Shown here one piece after another: positions 1 to 11,554 of a stretch of DNA of 64,000 nucleotides. Made by a program: the position numbers and the translations under genes. Under the pieces are notes generated by a model that saw only the letters and a program-made list of their open reading frames with translations, did no database searches and had not been told where the DNA came from. The stretch comes from Gyromitra esculenta (lineage: Eukaryota > Ascomycota > Pezizomycetes > Pezizales > Discinaceae). The stretch covers positions 1,075,149 through 1,139,148 of the forward strand of contig JBCAML010000004.1 in assembly GCA_038503075.1 (NCBI GenBank), in the 5' to 3' direction. Position 1 is the first letter of the stretch. Every line of letters begins with the position of its first letter.

Positions 1-2190
1 AATGAGGAGCTTGAGAAGCTTCGTTGAGAGATGCACTGGGCCAGCAAGTGGGATAAGCTTGCGCCTGGGGGCGACAGTGTCAAGGAAAAACATTGCTTCC
101 CTGAGTAGTTTACTAACAGTCATATGCTTCTAGATTTTAATGCTGTTGCGAGTAATAATACACCTCTATCCCCTTCCAAGCCAACCTCTCTTTTCACCAT
201 TCGCAGTGCGCTTCGTTTCGCACCACAGATTGGGTAGTAGTCGCGAAAAAAAAATCTAGAATAGGGTTAATTAACACAGCTCGGAGTGGATAGCACAGTT
301 CGCGGACTACTATTACGCTACATTCGACGGGAACCGTAGCGCATTAGCCCCTCTCTATGTTTGTCTCCGTCTTATTCTCCAAGCTAGAGAAATAGAAAAG
401 AGAATGCTGATAAATAGGTAATTTGAGTAGAGGGAGAACTCCATGCTCACATTTGAGACCAACCAAGTCCAAGGCGTTTCAGGCATTGTCGAGAAACTAA
501 ATGTTAGACCCCTTTCAGGAGCTGTAGAGTGGGTGGCAGAGTACTAAAGTAAAATTGGATCATAGGGCCTCCCCTTCCAGAAAATCGTGCATCGGATCTC
601 GACTCTCGACGCACAGCCTGCGGGACCTAACGGGAACATCCTAGTTCTTGTTACTGGGGAGCTTCTGGTCCGTATTTGCTCTTAACCAGCGGCAGAACGA
701 GAGATCGGGGCCACTTTGTGTACAGTTGTAACTGACATACATTGATTTGTCACTATAGACAGACTCCGACCCCCCGAAACTATACTCGCAGACTTTTCAA
801 CTCGTAGCGGATGCTGGCAGCTACTATGTCCTGAACGATATATTCAGACTCGTTTACGGTTAATCTTTCCAGGGAAGTCAAATAAACCGATGGCAGAAGG
901 TTGAAATATGAAGAAAAACAGGCAAGTGGCGAGCTGGTGTTGGATGTGAAGCAGGTAGCGGATAGTGATGGTATAAGCTTGTGGGGGATCGATTTTAGCA
1001 AACCTTTTTTTCCTTTTTAATTGGTTGGCACAATGTTAACTATTTCCTTCCATTTCCCCGCTTTCTCTTTGAGATTTGTCGAGTACAGAATAAGTGAATA
1101 CGTGATGACCTGGTTGGCGGGGATTTGTATCAATGATATCAATCAACTGGTTGTTCGGGGTCAGGAAGTAGGCAGGCAAATGATAGATATACTCTATTCA
1201 AATCCTCTTTGGGTGCATCTTCTCCACGGAGACTGAGCTCGTGTAGAAGAGCGAGTGACGCTCTGTGCACAAACGCTTGTTTCGGGATGTCGCATCCGTG
1301 TTACAGGAGCAGGACTATTAGCTAATTAAGCGCTTAACACACAATCCCAGACCGAATACCGGAGGTGAAGAGCCCAGCTGTATATATGCAGGGCAGTGAT
1401 GATACCCGAACCTGTACCTGATATTTAATACGAACAAGGCTGCTGAGTAGGCGGATAGAGCGGCTCTCGTATTTATAAATGAGGTTTACTCCATATATCT
1501 ATGTAGGAATGGATCGTACTGAACATGCTGTAGAAGTCAGCATGGCAACGGTTATCTATGTGTATTAAGTAGTTTTAGCGCCTCAGCCTTGCGGTCTTGT
1601 TTGACAGATGTCGTGGCAGGAGACGCGCGTCTGACCGTCACTGCCTTCCGGATGCCGAAGCACCATCATCCCATCTTCGGCTACCAGAATGGCCGAGAGG
1701 CTACAATACGGTAAGGTAGCCTGGGCAAGATGTGTAGGGCTGTCGTGGTGGGGGAAGGAGGCCCAGCCTATCAAGTCACGGGACTGCTTACTATTCCGGG
1801 TTGTTCCCTTTCCTATTTCGGCGACGCCAAGGCATTTCGGAGCGCTGGACCTATTCTAGAGCAGGTTGGGCAAATGGAATTAATGTGTGGCCACAAAGAA
1901 GGAATCGACGGGAAAAGAGAGCTTTCACTACGCCTACGCCTATGCCTACGACACAACATCATCCATCATCCACTTATATACGCAGACAAAACACGAGCCT
2001 GGTCTTGTGAACGAGAAACGAAACTACGACTACGACTACGACCACGACCACGACGCGCACCACCAGCTTGCTTCGACTTATACCCGTCCACTGCTTGCTC
2101 GCTCTCAAATACCGCATCGACGCATAGCTGGAGACAGACTACACCCGAGAACATCCACGCACATATAGACAGCCAGGATAGCAAATCAAG
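1..2190. other. gene-free stretch and TVP18 leader
   Basis: I find no convincing gene here. Reading frames are short and interrupted, and the first 1.6 kb is AT-rich with many stops in all frames. From about 1.9 kb the sequence becomes tandem-repeat rich and is probably the promoter and 5' leader of TVP18; a TTATATA motif lies near 1975. A 221-codon frame across 1730-2395 overlaps the TVP18 exons in another frame and has a repetitive composition, so I treat it as chance. Confidence 0.5.
2022..2064. repeat. ACGACT/ACGACC short tandem repeat
   Basis: Imperfect tandem trinucleotide/hexanucleotide units (acgact, then acgacc) lie in the presumed 5' leader of TVP18, about 130 bp before its ATG. 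A related, more degenerate run (acgcct/atgcct) precedes it at about 1931-1952. They open long artificial reading frames on both strands. Confidence 0.7.
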
Positions 2191-2899
2191 ATGGGGATCG
2201 TGGAGAGTATCGGTTCGGAATTCAAGACCAGGAATTTTAGTGAGTACTTCTGTGGAGGAGTGGGGATATTGGTTCTCGCTGGATGATGATGATGGACGCC
2301 TGACTGATCGACTTTGTTTTGTGATGTGTAGGTATATACGGTCAATGGTATGCGGGCATCTCTACGTCTGCTGTTTGATGGGAGGATTGGGATGAAAAAA
2401 ATAAGAGAAGGGATGAGGATGGCTAACGATGACGGGATCACAGGACTGGTATTCTGGCGATCATCCTCTGCGTTGCTGTTGGCATCGCGAATATCTTTAG
2501 CTTTTCATTGCTCATCATCTTCTCTATCATCTGCCTGTTTGTCTCCCCTCGCTCATCTGCCTGCTCTCTTCTCTTTTACTGACGGTCTATCCAAATAGTG
2601 TATGTGGCCTTCTCCTAGTCTTCATCGAGATCCCCATCCTTCTTCGAATCTGCCCAACCTCAAAGGTGTTTGACGACTTCGTACGCAAATTCCACAACAA
2701 CTACGGACGGGCTGGAATCTACCTTGCTATGGCAACAGTGCAGTGGTTATCACTAATAATCAAGGCTTCGTCTCTGATTGCAGCAGCGGTCGTGCTCACA
2801 TTCGCCGGTGCTTTTTATGGGCTAGCGGGACTCAAGGGACAAGAGTTTATGGGCAGTAAAACGCTGGGTGGGGCCGGTATTGCGCAGATGATTGTGTAG
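2191..2899 (+). CDS. TVP18: Golgi membrane protein Tvp18
   Basis: Tvp18 is a small multispanning protein of late-Golgi (Tlg2-containing) vesicles, implicated in vesicle trafficking. I join four exons: 2191-2239, 2332-2347, 2444-2536 and 2599-2899, giving 152 residues, typical for the family. The N-terminus MGIVESIGSEFKTRNFS followed by IYGQW, the central LLRICPTS, and the C-terminal GSKTLGG...AQMIV are hallmark Tvp18 segments. Four hydrophobic helices are visible, at about residues 22-40, 43-66, 88-108 and 110-127. Exon 2 is only 16 nt; it supplies Ser-Ile-Tyr-Gly-Gln and part of Trp, and without it the frame and a conserved motif are lost. All donors are GT and all acceptors AG (exon 3 donor GTTTGT). 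The gene stands upstream of AIM21 on the same strand but about 1.7 kb away. Family assignment is very secure; splice sites are inferred from conservation. Confidence 0.93.
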
Positions 2900-4573
2900 A
2901 TGGATAAACGACTGACGGGTGGAAAGGTGGGCGGAAGAAAAAGACAAGAAGGTGGGGTGAGAGGCGTGCATATTGAGGGTGGCATGAAGGGAGAAGAAAA
3001 AAGATAGTGGCTCTTGTTGAATGAGAGGATTCAGGCTTGAGGAAAGAGAAAGGTTTATACTGATTATGCAGGGGAGGGGTTCTTTTCTTATAGCTCTGTT
3101 TGTCGTGCTCCTTTGTTTGGCGATTGGATCTGGGCTCTTTTCTTTCAATTTTCACTTTTTGTTCAATGGTTTGTTTTCGTATTGTGATTTGTGGAATGGG
3201 TTGTGTTTTGGTGTGTTGCAATGAACGTTTTATGTCTTATGTTTCTCCTTTTTTTTTTTCCTCGAAGGGAGAATATTTCTTGAATGAACGAACGAGGAAG
3301 AGAGAAGAAAAGAAAAGAAGATTCAAGCCCTAGATCCTCCGGTATTAAGACTCGCCATATTGAGTAAACTACGTTTGGGGGACGTCGAAGAGAGAGTATG
3401 TTGAGGGCAGATACTTCCCCTCTTCACATGGCTGACGAGGGAAAGGACTGGCATACGGACCCCACATGTTTCTCAAGTGCTTAAGTAGAGAAATTGCGGG
3501 GAAGATGGTAGATCGTACGGGAGCTCCTTCGAGGGGGGAAGTCACGTAGCTCATCATCTCTACCTTACCCGTCACCGATGTCGCCACCACCAAAGCAGTT
3601 CACGATGATTTCTTTTTTTAGTATCTTGGCGGAGGGGGGAAGGAAATATTTGTTTTTTTCCCCTTTGCTACACAAAGAGATTGTTACGGGAGGGCAGGCC
3701 GCGAGACCCGAATAAGTTTGGGTGCATCGGCAATTGGTGATATCTCTGACACACTTTGAGGTATAGATGTATGTAGGAAGGTTCTGTCGAGAGGGGAGCG
3801 AAACTTGGCGGTTAATTGACTAAGGTAGTAAGAAGTAGAGGGGGGGGGATGAGAGTGTGAATGATATTTCTGCTTGATGCAATGTATGTAACTGAAAATA
3901 CGATCTTTATAAGTGGACAATTCGTCCCATATCACAAATTGAGGGGAATTCCGGATATCGAAAGGATTAAACCACATGTTGGGGGAACTATATCATCACC
4001 ACTACTACAACGTCATTTTAGAATGGCGGTTTTTCTTTCTTTCTTTCTCTGCTTTATTTTGCGTTCTCGTGCATAGCATGGGGATGGGCTTGTTCCCATG
4101 ACTTTTTTTGTGAGGGGTTTCCTTTTTTTCCTTGTTAGGATAGGCTCGTCGCTTTTTTAACCTGTATGGTATGGTATGTGCATATATGTCGTATGTTATG
4201 GAAGGAAGGTAACAGATGGGGGATGGAGCATGGGCTGTGGTAGTGGATGAGCTGGACAGCTTGGTCAGTATGGTGGTTCTGCATAAAGATGGGACTTGCT
4301 GCAGTGACCCCGCGTCTCTGTTTATTTTTTTGTTGAGGTTTGTGAATTGAGTTGAGCCCAGTGTTTCCGGTTCTTGTTCTTGTTTCCTGACTTGAGCCTG
4401 GGACGGAGACTGTGGCTGTTACTCTGAGTGTCTGTCACCACTTACTCTACCCACAGCTCTGTTATTTACACCTAAAAGACCATCGCTACGCTACGCTGTT
4501 CGCTCTGCCCTCTACCTCCACTGCGAGCAAGCTCCATCACGCCTATCCAGCAAACAAACAAACTACTGAAACA
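2900..4573. other. intergenic region TVP18-AIM21
   Basis: This is non-coding as far as I can see. It starts with the TVP18 3' UTR, continues through T-rich and homopolymer tracts, and ends in the pyrimidine-rich AIM21 leader. Short frames on both strands are of low complexity and have no recognisable domains. In-frame codons upstream of the AIM21 ATG (from 4412) run through the CT-rich leader and are probably untranslated. Confidence 0.5.
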
Positions 4574-7493
4574 ATGACTTCGCCTCCCTCCATCCCCCCG
4601 CGTCCCTCAAGGACAAAGGACGAATCTGAATCCTCGCCCGCCAGCAGCACCGCTACCGCAGTAGCAATCCCCGCAATCCCACCCCGCCCAAAACGCTCAA
4701 AGTCTCCCCTACCATCGGATTCCTCTGCACCCTCTGAGCCCGAAACCCCGCCTGAACCGGCTGTAACCATAATTTCCCCATCTACAGAGCTGCGTGCCCC
4801 GCAGGCTAGAATCCCCGTGAGACCACCGGTGAGGAAGAATACTGGCATTCCGCAGATTGGGAGCAGGGTTCCCATGTATCCCAATGCGGGGGATGTGCAG
4901 GCACCATCACAGCCAGCGACGCCTGGGAGTGGGAGGAAAGCCCATGTGTATAGGGAAGAGTGGGAGATGGATGAAGGTGCTTATGGGAGCAAAGGAATAC
5001 CAAGGGTTAATTCGTATAGTAAGTTTCTACAAACATTCAGAATTGTAGATTTTTTTTAAATATTTTTTTCGTAAAAATATTATTCGTTTAATTATATTTC
5101 CCTATTTTATTTACCTACTTGTTTCAAATTCTTGGTGGGGAGGCGGGGAGTTTTCTTTTCTTTTTTTAATAAACATGATGACCACTGCAAAAACTCCCGT
5201 CTTCGTTTCTTTCTTTCCTTCTTTCCTTCTTCGATCTGCAGGAAGGATTTTGAGTTGACAACTGACGTGATGCGGTGCAGCCCGGAGCTCCAATGACCTC
5301 AACCAATCGGTTACCCAGGATCCGTCAGCACCCGAAACATCCACCCCGATCCCCGACGAGGAAATCGGCTATCTAGCTACCGAGCACTTTGCCCGCGTTA
5401 TCTCCCCGCAACACACGGGCACCCCCACCGAAGATCAGGATAATTCTCTTTCTCGAGTAGTTAGCCATTCTTCTACCCCGGGCGACGATAAGGCGAAGGT
5501 CGCTATACATCTTGACCCGCCGACCTATCATCACCATCTGCACAATCACCACCCACATAGGGTTCCCAGCTCGCGGCCTGGAACCCGTCCTAGTACTCGT
5601 CCGGCGTCTCCTACTAAACATCATGATGCTGAGGATGAGGATGAGGATGAGGATGATGGGAATGATACGGAGACGGAAAGAGAACATGAACATCCAATTC
5701 TTGCATCCGACGAAGTTCTGAAGCGCGCAGGACAAGGCTTTATGCTCCCCGCCGTTTCTCCACCTCTCGCCGCCTGGCGCCCCGGCTCAACGGTCAATTC
5801 CCGCCCACACTCTGTCCACCCTGGTGATGACGAAGATGAAGATGGCGACGTTGAGCCTGTGCGTCTTTCAGGCCGTGGCTTCGAGTCTCGCGAGTCTCTC
5901 GTTAGGTCTTCCCTTGAGTCTGAAGAACGACCAGAACCCCTCTTCCCCGACTCTGATCCAGAGGATCAACCCACCGGTGTCAAGACACCTGCGGAAAACA
6001 GAGCTCACGAGAAACTGAAACGTCCCGGTATGCCTGAATCCCAGGGCTCCGCCCGCAGATTTCCATCAAAAGATGTCTGGGAGGAAGCCCCCGAGTACTC
6101 ACAGCTCGAAGCCACTGTCACCCGCCCTCCCTCCGAAACTGAAATGACGGACGAGGACCGCGAAGCAGAACGCACAGTTCCCAAGCATACAGACGGAAAA
6201 TCACCCCTCGAAGTATCTTTCATCCAAGGCCAACCAAACGAACACTACGTCCCCGGCGATGAAGTCGAATTCGAGCGAAAACAAAAAGACTTGCTAAAAA
6301 AGCCCGCACAATACCAACACCAGGTCGACTCCTCGAACCGTGACGACGGCCTCGACCGGCTCCTAAAGCGCGGCAACTCCACCGACGACCCCGAAAAGCT
6401 CGGCGCAAGTGGACGTTCAAAAGCGAAGCGATTCCCTAGTAACGACATCTGGGAAGACGTGCCACCGAGTCTTCAGCTCTCCGCCAGCATCGGCGAAGGA
6501 GAAGCCGTAACCTTCACCGAGCCTAAAGACCGCGCAACAACCGGGGGTAGCATTGACCCCGCCGAAACCGAAATCGAGAAACGCCCCACTACCGGCGCCC
6601 CCATCGAAGGACCCTCCACAAATAAACCTGACCTCCCGGCTCGTCCCGCTAGGCCTGTGCCGAAGGCACGTCAACCATCAGACAGCCCTACAACAGAAAA
6701 GAAGCCACCGCCCGTCCTCCCGGAACGTCCTAAACCAAAGGTACCGCTGAATCGTCCCACCCGTACAATCAACGCAACGCGTTCACAGTCAACGGAGACG
6801 CCGCCGCCCGTGACGAGGCAGAAGCCTACCATCCCCCCACGGACCGGAGGGAAGATTGCGGCGCTGAAAGCCGGGTTCTTGAGTGATTTGGACAACCGCC
6901 TGAAACTGGGCCCATCGGCGCCTAAGAAGGAGGAGAAGGAGCCAAAGAAGGAAGAAAAGGTCGTGTTGGGCGATGTAAGGAAGGGGCGTGCTAAGGGGCC
7001 TCGAGGACGGAAGTTACCGACTACAGCCGAAAAACCGGAGCAGGAGATGAAGGCGGAACAGGTGTTTAGTGTTGGTGTATGGTCTGTCTGGAGCGTTGGT
7101 GGAGAGGGGGGAGTTGAAGTTGATGCGCAGGAGAAGGAGGAAAATAAGGTACACAAGGTGCTTGAAGAACGGGAAGTGCCGGTGCCAACAACAAGTACGC
7201 TCCCGGACGTTACGGGAACTGGGGTCCAGACAGTACCGTCTATTCCCGCAGACGCTGAAACAAATGATGCTGCTGCAACAACCAGCGTAGCGGAAGAGAA
7301 AGAGGAGAAAGGACAACTACCAACCCTAGTCCCAGCCGAGGAACATCCCGAGGATGCAGTCCCGACCACGGAAGATAAGAGCGTACTTAGCGAGACGGCC
7401 ACCGAGAGAGGTAGAGTCAACGACGTTGCGGAAGTTGCCGCTGCGGGAGGAGAGGTTGCGAATATGGAGGGGGATGAGAGAGTAGAGGTTTAA
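4574..7493 (+). CDS. AIM21: Aim21-like actin cortical patch protein
   Basis: This is a homologue of 'altered inheritance of mitochondria 21', a cortical actin-patch protein that in yeast regulates barbed-end assembly through capping protein and SH3 partners. Two exons, 4574-5018 and 5281-7493, give 885 residues; the 262-bp intron (GTAAGT...GCAG) preserves frame. The N-terminus is rich in IPPRP-type SH3 ligands (residues 7-11 and 35-39). The conserved box GIPQIGSRVPMYPNAGDVQ is at residues 91-109. Two RFPSxD[VI]WE boxes lie near residues 408 and 532, and a helical KIAALKAGFLSDLDNRLKLG segment sits at about 673-692. The rest is disordered, acidic and Pro/Ser-rich, with a GAGGAT tandem repeat coding for an Asp/Glu run. 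The C-terminal ~190 residues look poorly conserved. The ATG was chosen because the SH3-ligand region begins right after it and the in-frame upstream codons look like leader. It is convergent with the GH115 gene downstream. Confidence 0.85.
5631..5655. repeat. GAGGAT hexamer repeat inside AIM21
   Basis: About four tandem GAGGAT units lie in the AIM21 coding sequence. They encode alternating Glu-Asp in a disordered region, so length changes would keep the frame. Confidence 0.75.
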
Positions 7494-8226
7494 AGCAATG
7501 TCTGGATTGTTTAAGGAGGGGTGTTTGTTTTAGGGGGTTAGGGGCTGTTTTGATTTTGGGGGGTTATGTTTTTGGTTTTTATTATTGAGAGATGGTTTGC
7601 TTTTTTCACTACCGTTCGAGACCTTTGCTTTGGCTTGGTGGATCGAGATGGATACTAGGGGTTTCGATTTTGATTTTTTTGAAGGAAGAGGGGCGGGTAC
7701 AGGTGATATATCATAAATGGTGGGGGAAATGATAGACATGGAAGGTCCATAAAATACGTGCTTGCTTTTTGAGTGGCGGTTGAACGTGAGGGTTAGGCGT
7801 TGCGATTTTGAGTTCTTTTGCCTTTCATTCTGGGGTGGAAGGGTGGCTATGTGAAGTGGAAGTTCTGTGAGGTTTTTAGGTCAAGTAAGATATTGATATC
7901 CGGTCCGACGTGAATTATGTAGTGCCCAGCTGTTCAAAGGTTTAGTCACGAGAAGTCACTGGTATGATCCCTCCGTTGGTTCTCACGTTTAGATAAAGTT
8001 TGAAACAACGTAAAGCCTCTTTTCTCTGTCGCGACAGGTGCTTGTAGAGGGGGCTTTCGCCGAAGGCAGGCTTATGATATATACCCTGAAATACGATACA
8101 CTGTATTGTTTTCTCCATGCCAATCTCAAGATAGTCGTTTTCCCCTTAGATGCTAGATCTACTAGTGGGAATAAAATAAAATCCCTTTAGATTTAAAAGA
8201 AAACATCCGTACACACCAAAACAGTG
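7494..8226. other. convergent 3' region AIM21/GH115
   Basis: The stop codons of AIM21 (+) and the GH115 gene (-) face each other across 733 bp. The AIM21 side is G/T-rich and the GH115 side A/T-rich, as expected for two 3' UTRs. I see no gene inside. Confidence 0.55.
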
Positions 8227-11200
8227 TTAAATTATCTTACTTTCTGGCGGCCCCAAGTATCCACTTCTCACACCACCCAAATCTACCAAAATCTTCTCTA
8301 AAATAATACCCGGCTCGAGCCCCCAATACCTAATATGATGCTCCCCAGCCCCCGAACTAACAAGGACAAAACTCCTCTGCCAAATCCCGTTTCTTGCAGC
8401 ATCCGTCCATCCAGTTGGCAGGTCTCCAGCTGTTGCCGGCTGTGCTAACAGTCTGGTTTTGTTTACAGGCGAGTCGTCAAAAGTCAGAGCATACATCAGC
8501 GGCCGCTGCGGATCGATGTCGAGGGTGGTAGTGAAGTAGAGAGTAATATTCACTGTGGTCTTTGTCGAGAAGAGGTATATCGTATACTCAAGGTATGGTG
8601 AACCTGGTGGATTCTGACTCGGCACCGTAACTGGATATAAAGCAACACCCCCGGAATTTGTGCGGCTGCCTAGGTATGGGAGAATCTCATAGTGCGGGTC
8701 AGTAGAATTAGTCAGTATGGTAGAGGATGAGGTGAAGTGGGCGGCCTCGATAGAGACGTGGCCATCTGTTTCAACGAATCCACGGAATCCGTCAGGGACG
8801 CGGGTGTTATTGACTGGAAGACGGATTGTCTCGTAGTCTCCGATAGTGGAATTTACATATATCAATGCATTTTTACGGATAAAGTCCGTGGGTACCGCAG
8901 GCCAGTTGACGCTGATGGCGATTCTTTGGTCGGGGCTACTCGAAGTAAGGGTCCCGGAAGAAGGCGTGAGACTGATCCAGGTGTATTGTGGTTCTGCAGA
9001 CCATTGGATAGTTTGCGTCCCCCGCGCGTATACCTCAATGTATCTATTTGCGCCATATGGGTCTATTGGTGGCAGGAGGAAGCCTGGCGCTAGATCGCCT
9101 CTTGAGGGTTTTGCTAGATCACTTCCCTCGTTGAAAACACCTGGTCGAACGCCAAGGGTTCCTTCAACCCCGACGCCCATTTGTCCCATACCCGGCACGG
9201 TGTTTTGCCTGGTTTGCACATACGATATTCCGGAAATCATATCTCTCGCTGGGGGGTGCCAGGTTGAACCGAACCCGTAGTGCGCTTGGCCCATGATATG
9301 ATCCCACTTGCCGCCTAGGAGTGAGTGGTACTCTTCGGTGAGACTAAAATCGTCGTCGAAGCTCTGGAGAGCTTGTGCAGCGAATAGGTTCGCAGAGTTA
9401 CGTCTCTGTCTTGCGTAAGCGCTATTCTTGGCTATTGACACCTTTACGTTGAGGTATGTGTATGAGGCCTTAATTGGATGAAGGACTATCTGGAAGTATG
9501 CGGGTTTGCTGCTTTGTGGAATTTGCTGATAAATGGCCGAGGCTTTGTCTGTGAGGTTCTTCCAACCACCCAAGACTCTTTCTGCTTCGAGGTAGTTCAA
9601 GATCGAAAACGTCTCGGCTTCGATACTTTCGTGTTTTCGTAGACTTACCATACGGCTGTGGCCAAGTAAAAGTTCTGCGATGGGCTTTGCGAAATCGGAA
9701 CCGAATTCACGGCCGGCGTAGTCTTCTAGGAAGCTCGGTATGGAGTCCTTGGTCAAATAGCTGCCATTCCATGCCATAGCCATTATGAACGAGAGAGGAA
9801 GTTCCATGGGTTTGATATCGGCGACGTTTATGACCCAAATCTGGTCTGTTCCCTTGAGCCAAGCAGTATTGAATTGTTGCCATAATTTTCCCTACCAGAG
9901 ATGAATGTAAATTCAGCTGACAAATATAAACTCAAGGAGGAGAGAGGGATCATTGTTTACTAGGGAGTTTGTATTCATCCACTTATAACTTCGAGGGTCG
10001 CCAACAAATTCCAGATGGTAGTAAACCTACGTAAAATTTTAATAAGGAATTCTTGTCTATCTGGTTGTCACACTGGCTAGACCAACTCACGCCTATTCCA
10101 CCAGAACGCTGCTGCTCAGCATCAGTCGGTAGCCTTCTCATAGTCCCATAATTATCGTCTGAGAACAACAGCGTCACGTCTTCCGGAATCTCAAGACCCG
10201 CTTCGTAGTATGCCTGTACTTCCTTGTACAACGCCCAAACCTCTGCCAAGTGTTAGCAAAATAATAAACTTTGCCGGAAAACCAGGCCTTACGTTTGACA
10301 TCAGTTGTATTTCCTTGAGTGGCTGCAAGAATGACGCGCTGGTTATCGATAACGTCTCGCAGTATGGATTTTGGATCAGATCCACTAATCGCAGAGTCCC
10401 CTGCACCTCTCATTCCAACGGTAAAGTAGCTTTCGAACCCTTTCGCCCTTTGGGCTCCCACCTGAAAAAAATTGTAGATTTTGGCTTTGTTGCTTGCCCA
10501 ATCCCACGAACCTTGACCAGATGTAAGCCATTCGTTCGTTGCTCGTTGCATGGGTTCGTGATGCGAGGTTGATACAACAATACCGTATTCGTCAGCCGTA
10601 GCCTGGTTCAAAGGATCATCCACGAAAAAACTATTTCCTGGTTCAGGGTAGCTAGGCCACATTGCAGGCCAGAGATAGTTTGCCTAACCCTACGTCAATA
10701 AAATTTCCTAAACACTAGAGCCTCTTGATCTTCAGGGGAACTTTGGAGGCGTGGTAAGCGCTATTGAAATTTCACATACCTTCATGCGTAAAAGTAGCTC
10801 GAACACATGTTTATAGAACTCGACGTTGTAGACCGGGCCGAATTTCTCCAGAACGAAAGAAGTGAGAGAAGGTGCTTCATCGTTAATAAATATCCCTCTA
10901 TAGCGGACGCTAGGTTCTCCGTGGTGCGTTCTGATTGGTAAAGCATATATTTCGGTCTGTTTCTGTGGGACTACGTCCGCCCACCAGTACCAACTAAATT
11001 TACAATATTAACGTTGTTTGCAGCCCTGGTAGGGTTGTAGTGAAGTTTGCAACTTACGGTGAGACACCAATTTGCTCCGAGAGTGTGTAAACACCAAATA
11101 TCGTACCCCTCTTATCGCTCCCTACAATAACAAGGGCCTTATCTATCCCTTTCATAGGTGAATCCACGATAGTAGTGACAAAAGATTCCCACTTCCCTTG

Positions 11201-11554
11201 GACATCTGTAGCATTTATCTTTCTTGTGCGAAGCAGGCCCTGGATAATGGAAGAACTGCCTATACTTCCCACGATAATCGCCGTTGGGGTGTTGACCTGG
11301 GTACTGTTGGAATCGGCATATTGGATCTTGGCTACGTTACCTGTGACTCTATTGAAGTCCTCTGATAGCGATTGGACGGCTATCTGGACACCCTTGAAAT
11401 CGCCCTTGTCGATAATTATCGGAGCATTGATCAAACTGATCCCCCCGGTAGTGGGTCTGCTGAAATCAACAAAACGCGGCTCTCCCAAGGCGGAACAAAG
11501 GGTTACGCGAAGTGAAAATACAGCAATTACGGCTGCACCTGGTATTAGAACCAT
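8227..11554 (-). CDS. secreted GH115 alpha-glucuronidase
   Basis: Glycoside hydrolase family 115 removes (4-O-methyl-)glucuronic acid from xylan side chains. On the minus strand I join six exons: 11554-11058, 10993-10780, 10683-10293, 10242-10091, 10026-9961 and 9891-8227. This makes 994 residues, the usual GH115 size, and all phases agree. The protein starts with a signal peptide (about residues 1-23, hydrophobic AAVIAVFSL core). Typical family segments follow: PWYWWADVVP, RYRGIFINDE, ANYLWPAMWPSY, STSHHEPM near the core, SDDNYGTMRRLPTD, YYHLEFVGDPRSYKW, WVINVADIKPMELP, and a C-terminal beta-rich accessory region. The GTG at 11617 was rejected because the ATG at 11554 leads directly into the signal peptide. 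The gene is convergent with AIM21, and a 4-kb desert lies upstream. The small intron between 9961 and 9891 uses a GTAAAC donor. Confidence 0.92.

Noticed and set aside
1730..2395. 221-codon plus-strand frame before TVP18
   Set aside because: It overlaps the TVP18 exons in a different frame and is kept open by the ACGACT repeats; no domain is visible.
6671..7420. 249-codon minus-strand frame under AIM21
   Set aside because: Shadow of the AIM21 coding strand with Ser/Thr-rich composition.
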